Of a stretch of DNA of 64,000 bases, positions 59,455 to 64,000 are shown in pieces (position 1 is the stretch's first letter; each line of letters starts with the position of its first letter). The notes under the pieces are model-generated. The model saw only the letters and a program-made list of their open reading frames with translations, was not told the origin of the DNA and did no database searches. A program made the translations under genes and the position numbers. Source of the stretch: Sequoia sempervirens (taxonomy: Eukaryota; Streptophyta; Pinopsida; Cupressales; Cupressaceae); the NCBI GenBank assembly GCA_007258455.2, contig VDFB02196116.1:74500-138499 (forward strand). The letters are read 5' to 3'.

Positions 59455-62209
59455 TTAAAGGGGCCCACATCCACACACTAAGCAGTCAAAGCTTAGTGTG
59501 TGACATTCCCAAAGCCAGCCGTCGCGGCTCTCTGTCAGATCGCCAAAACAGCTAGGCAGTGATGATAGCCTATAACAATAGCTTAACTCTAGGTGCTCCA
59601 GTGATTGAAGACGACAAAATTCCTCTGGCAGTCTCTTCACATTGCAGCTAGACAGGGATATCTTTTTCAAATTCTTGAGATATCCTATGGACTTTGGAAT
59701 TCTTTCTAATTTAGAGCAGGAAGAAATAATCAACACTCTTAACTGCGCTGGAGCCTACAGCCAATTTTGAATTTAATTAAGGGAAAGATAAAGATTGCAG
59801 ACTATTTAATTCAAATTATAAATATTGGAGAGAACCATAGATACGTACTAGTTATAAATTATAAATATTGGAAAGAATATTTAATTCAAATTATATTGCA
59901 AAGAATATTTAATTCAAATTAAAATTATAAATATTGGAAAGATACTTACTTCCACTCCATCCTTCCACAAGCCTACTATCTTAGGGCAGTCATAAAGTTC
60001 TAAAACTCTTAAATTTTTCAATGACACCCATGATTGAAGATTTCTATGGGCAATTCTGGTGCAGCTAAGCCATGCTAACTCTCTTGATAATTTGACAATG
60101 TGTAAATAGTTCCCATAATTTTCTCCTACCACAAACACTTTCAATTCATAAGGGAAAGGTCTTCTAGCTATTTCGGAGCCACAAAGCCACATGCTTGTAT
60201 TCCATAGGGAACCGGGAAACTTTTGAACGTCATTAGTTGTTGCGTCCAATTTCATTCCTCTTATCTGTACAGAGAAAAGCAAAAGCAACGAACTTATAAC
60301 AGAACAAGGTAAGCATACAAACTGACGGAGATTTTTTAATTATTTTAATAAAAAAATTCAATGCCATGATTTCTACTTTTCTAACAGAATAGAAAACAAA
60401 TTATTGGCCCCACCTCCTCGTGTTTGTCAATGTCTTTAAATTGATCTGGAGACCATAGCCGATGGGGTGAAAGGGTCCTTGCTATTTCCCTTCCTAAATC
60501 TCTTAGATGGTCGTGCATTATTATCTCATTCTTATTGTTAAGGTCAACAAGACATCTATTTACAAGAGTCTTCCAACCCCACTGACCACTCCAACCTGAT
60601 CCTTCCCATACTGCAATGGCAGTCATCTTGTCTTCACCAATAAGAAAACAAGCTACATCAATGAACATTTGTTTCTCCTCTCTGTCTAATGCATCATAGC
60701 TTACTTTCAGCCTTTTTATAATATCATTGGGCAAGATTCTAGAGATTTTATGCAATAGCTCCTCCCATAAATCTTTATTAAGGCAATCATAAAGCTGAGC
60801 TCCAAACACCTTTAAAGACAAAGGCAACCCACAGCTAACACTTATGAATTTTTCAACAAGATCCTCATATCCTGACACTGGGGATGGTTGCAAGAATGCA
60901 TGCCAACAAAAAAGTTGTCTGGCATGAGACTGATTCATTGATTTCATTTCATAAATGCAGGACATATCACAAACCCTGAGGACTTCCTTGTCCCGTGTTG
61001 TAACAATGACCAAACTCCCAGATGCAAGGCTGGTCTTTGCAGGCAGTAGAGCTTCTAGTTGCTCCGGATGATCCACATCATCCAAAACAACGAATACAGG
61101 AACAGATCTCAGATAATTTGAGAGAATATTCTTGCCTTGCTCTATATTGTTAAATGATTGATCATTGACTTTGAACTCTAAATCCTGGAGGAGTTGTGTC
61201 TGCAATTTATGCAATTTGCTTTTGCTTGCAGCATATCTAATATCAAAAAGAAAACTGGATTTTTTCATGAATGAATATTTTTTGTTATACAATTCTTTTG
61301 CCAGAGTGGTTTTGCCAGATCCACCCATACCCCAAATTCCCACAACTTGAACATGTGAATTAATCTTTGCAAATTCACTGATTGTCATTTCAAAATCTGC
61401 TACAAGTTCTTCAAGACCCACAGCATATTTTGTTTCCTGTAATGGTACTATATTTGTTACTTCCAATACACGATTCACAATATTCTTCAACATCCTTCGC
61501 TCCTCCCTAAACAATGGTGAAACATGATTTTGGAAAGAGAAAAACGAACAAGCATTACTAAACAGTGATGAGATTTAATCAAAGACAAGTATATATAAAA
61601 TAGAGAAAAATGGATGGTATGATAACAGATGTACAGAAGACGAGAGAGATTGTGTGCTGCTTACTCATTATTATTGACGATTTCACCCTCATAAAATGAG
61701 ACATCGTAGAGTGCCGTCTTCCACTCCTCAAGCTTGTCTATATATCTGCCCTTCTCTTGATACTCCGAAAACGAAGTTTTGTAGACTTCTTTCAAATGGC
61801 GGAGCTCAGCAGGTTGAACTTGGTAGAAAATAGGGATAATGGGTGTGCCAGTCTTGAGCATAAAGGATAGCTCAGCAAGACACCAAGGCGATTGTGCATA
61901 CGCGGGAGAAAATATTGCTACATGAAGGGAAGCACGAGACATTGCTTGTTGTAGTTCTCTCGGGAAGAAATCCCCCAAATGAAGGTCCTCGGAATCAAGA
62001 AAGACGTTGAGACCGATAGCATGGAGGGCATCGTAGATATCTTCGGCCAGCTTGTGTTTTACATCGGGTCCGCGATGATTAATAAAAACATTGCAGGGCA
62101 GCTTCTGTAATGGCGATGAGGGTGTAGCAGAAGTAGATGCCGATGGTGGAGCAAGCCCATCAAAAGCATTTACAATCTCAATCTCTGATTGACGACAAGT
62201 AGAAGCCAT
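59455..62209 (-). CDS. TIR-NB-LRR (TNL) immune receptor, four exons, short LRR
   Basis: Predicted exons: 62209-61665, 61506-60414, 60264-59950 and 59754-59455. All introns are GT-AG and the phases match, giving about 750 residues. Residues 38-175 form a TIR domain (NVFINHRGPDVK at the start; SPWCLAEL with the presumed NADase Glu at 113). The NB-ARC has the P-loop GMGGSGKTT (241-249), kinase 2 VVLDDVD (321-327), RNBS-B GSLVIVTTRD, CGLPLSLKV (407-415), FIDVACFL, and an intact MHD (512-514). Exons 3 and 4 give a few leucine-rich repeats (LKNLRVLELYDCPKI; LQSLEHLELSYCYRL). Such receptors sense pathogen effectors in the cytosol or nucleus and signal by TIR NAD-cleaving activity. Usual TNLs have 1,000 or more residues. 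Here the LRR ends where the inverted arm begins, and about 23 tail codons come from the arm. Truncation may have changed its recognition role. Confidence 0.85.
59472..59502. repeat. 12-bp-stem palindrome near the outer end of the right arm
   Basis: CACACACTAAGC and GCTTAGTGTGTG with the loop AGTCAAA, the inverted counterpart of 48990-49020. Confidence 0.9.
59755..59949 (-). repeat. Third intron of the TNL gene with short AT repeats
   Basis: Within the intron, ATTATAAATATTGGA and ATTTAATTCAAATTA recur three to four times in tandem-like order. The donor is GTGGAA then GTAAGTATC, and the acceptor is GGCTGTAG. Confidence 0.6.
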
Positions 62210-64000
62210 GGAATCTGATTCAACGGAACACAGAGAGAGGAAAGTAATGGAAGCAAGGGCGATGCGGAGGAGGTCAAAAGACTAAACTTGGTAGAGCAGA
62301 GAGAAACGAAGAGAGTTAGCATAAAGATTAAAAAGTAAAGAAACCTCCTTGAAGAGCGAGGAGGGAATGGTAGACGACTAGGTGAGGTTTGTGTAGAGAA
62401 GAAAAATAATTGTTTGTCGTTATATGCCGATCATAAAGTTGAATGAGGATCACCGTAGACATCTTAATAGTTTTAATTCACTCTTCGAAACTTTCCTATT
62501 CCGAAATTTTCTCTCTAATTCTCAAATTTAAAAGGAAAAGAAAGAGTTTACATAACCGTGGGATTTGGATTATGTATTTAATATTAAATTGAATTTAATT
62601 AGAATGTCTTAATGTAATTACATATTAATAGAAGTGATATATTTTGTGTTGGGATTGTTGAGTGTATAGGAAAAAGAAATGTGAGGAGAATGACATATAA
62701 GGGAAGCAAGCTGTCACATCAGACAGTATTCCTGTTGGACACTATAGGTGGAGTTAAAAAAAAAATAAGATGATGAAAGAGGTGATCAGAGGTGGGGAGA
62801 AAATATTTATGACGAATGGCACCCCTACCATTCTTCTCAATCATTCATGTGAAGGAATAGTCTAAGACCAAAATATGATGGGAAAAAAAGAGATTATGGT
62901 GTGGATTAAAGGAAGTGGGTGTTTGTGCCATTAATAAGCATGACAACCCTATCCATGGGCGAGGAAATTATGCAGGGTGTGGAAAAAGAGGTTTTTTGAA
63001 GTCTTAAAACCCCTGCAACCCCTTCAATTTGGACTCATGCATTATCTTTGATAGGAAGCTTTTCCTTTGGAGAAAAAAATGCATGGAGGAATGCAGAAAA
63101 TTGGGTAGGGAAAAGAAAAACAGAGGGAATGTAGAGAAAATGGCATGACAAGTTATGGAGGAAGAAAGGCAGAAAATGGTTCAAGGAGAGCAAGCTTAAT
63201 CACATGGGAGTGCAAAAGAGTGCTAGAGAATGGACAAGAAGAAATCACGAGCAAGAGTCAAGTGGAGATTGAAGCTCAACGATAGCTAGGAGAAGTTGTC
63301 GGTAGTGTCTGAGTGTTGGATGTGATTAGTATGGAGACAATTTGGGCGCCATATTACCCTCAAGACATGAGAAGTAGAGGAGGGGAACAAAGTAGGAGGG
63401 AGTCCAAGAGAAGAGGAGATGGTACTCAAAGGGTAGGATATGCACCCAATCGACCTACTGTAAAGGCCTTAAAAACATTTGAGCAAAAGCAATTGGCAGA
63501 TGTAAAGGAGACAAAAAGAAAGAACCAGACATTCTTTTCCCACATTGACCCTACCTAAGCCGCAATGAGAGTTTGGAATGGGGTCTGGATACTCAGCTAA
63601 GTATAAACATTTTCCCAATAGAATTGGATCTGGAATATCTACTTTTCTAGTTGTTTTATATTGTTGCTATCACTTAAATATTTTGAACATGCCTTCCTCA
63701 AGATGTTGCAACCTAGGGTAGAAATGTTGTCTATTGTTACCACAGAAATCAAACCCATGCTAGCTGTAAATCACCTCTGAGAAACTTAGCTCGCATACCC
63801 TCTACCCCTTCTACACTTAATTTGACCATGTTTCCATAATTGGGGAGAAGATTATCATGTTGTAACATAGGACCAAAAATATATAAAATGATTATGCACA
63901 TGGCAGATTAATCGATACTATACATGGATTGACATCATAATTTGGATGGTTCTAGTTTTGGTCTCATTGTTGCAAGAACTTCCATTTGGCATTGTCTTTA
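62210..64000. other. 5' flank of the TNL gene and intergenic DNA
   Basis: The first 100 bases upstream of the TNL ATG (minus-strand direction) are pyrimidine-rich, as in plant 5' leaders, but no certain TATA box can be fixed. Beyond, an 81-codon plus-strand frame (63313-63558) is highly charged and unrecognised. I see no other feature to the end of the window. Confidence 0.4.

Larger units (their letters stand above)
58551..59522 (-). repeat. Right arm of the large inverted duplication
   Basis: Reverse complement of 48972-49948. Its outer end (59522) abuts the LRR exon of the TIR-NB-LRR gene, which reads on into the arm for about 23 codons before a stop. Confidence 0.9.

Noticed and set aside
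3000..63100. Possible relation between about 3000-3500 and 62700-63100
   Set aside because: Both have GTCACATC, a CATTAATAAG-like piece and purine-rich tails, but the order and spacing do not hold up and base composition explains much of it.
1..64000. tRNA, rRNA, CRISPR or organelle insertions
   Set aside because: None recognised on reading both strands. A covariance-model scan (tRNAscan-SE, Infernal) would be needed to exclude small RNA genes.

Overview
The window looks like a piece of a large, repeat-rich plant nuclear genome, most likely a gymnosperm (conifer-like). The grounds are a TIR-NB-LRR resistance gene with the N-terminal style common in conifers, a PPR relic, and very large, decayed, nested Ty3/gypsy elements set in AT-rich intergenic DNA. 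The gymnosperm assignment is inference. No tRNA, rRNA, CRISPR array or organelle DNA was recognised.

Layout. 1-10.5 kb: intergenic DNA with several tandem repeats (79-bp, 80-bp and 33/34-bp units), an (AAT)n microsatellite and a stretch unusually rich in CAGTC. 10.54-11.17 kb: a copia-type LTR on the minus strand. About 11.19-39.84 kb: one giant Ty3/gypsy element (element A) with two direct LTRs of about 7.7 kb. Each LTR carries an uncharacterised frame of about 1,380 codons that is neither gag nor pol. Its internal region runs PBS, gag, protease, an extra RNase H of the archaeal/plant (RVT_3) type, RT, a degenerate gypsy RNase H, and a DD35E integrase. Nested in the 3' part of element A is a 5.39-kb chromovirus (element B, 26.28-31.67 kb) with 345-bp LTRs, an initiator-Met PBS and the target duplication CAAAG.

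39.84-48.97 kb: AT-rich DNA with a decayed copy of a KEG-type (KEEP ON GOING) ubiquitin-ligase kinase region. 48.97-59.52 kb: a large inverted duplication. Two arms of about 0.97 kb, each with a PPR-gene fragment and a 12-bp-stem palindrome near the outer edge, flank 8.6 kb of AT-rich DNA. 59.46-62.21 kb: a four-exon TIR-NB-LRR gene on the minus strand. Its LRR exon runs into the right arm and stops there, giving a predicted protein of about 750 residues with a short LRR. The rest, to 64.0 kb, is intergenic.

How the parts fit. In element A a TATA box lies downstream of the LTR-borne frame, so that frame sits in U3: 3' of pol in the genomic RNA, the place where env or accessory genes are found. 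It is preceded by a good 3' splice site and, further upstream in the left copy, by a second TATA box and a possible 5' splice site. It could therefore be made from a spliced subgenomic RNA or as an independent gene. Both LTR copies are interrupted by stops and small frameshifts, so this copy of element A is dead. The immune gene is the only clearly gene-like, apparently uninterrupted host locus.
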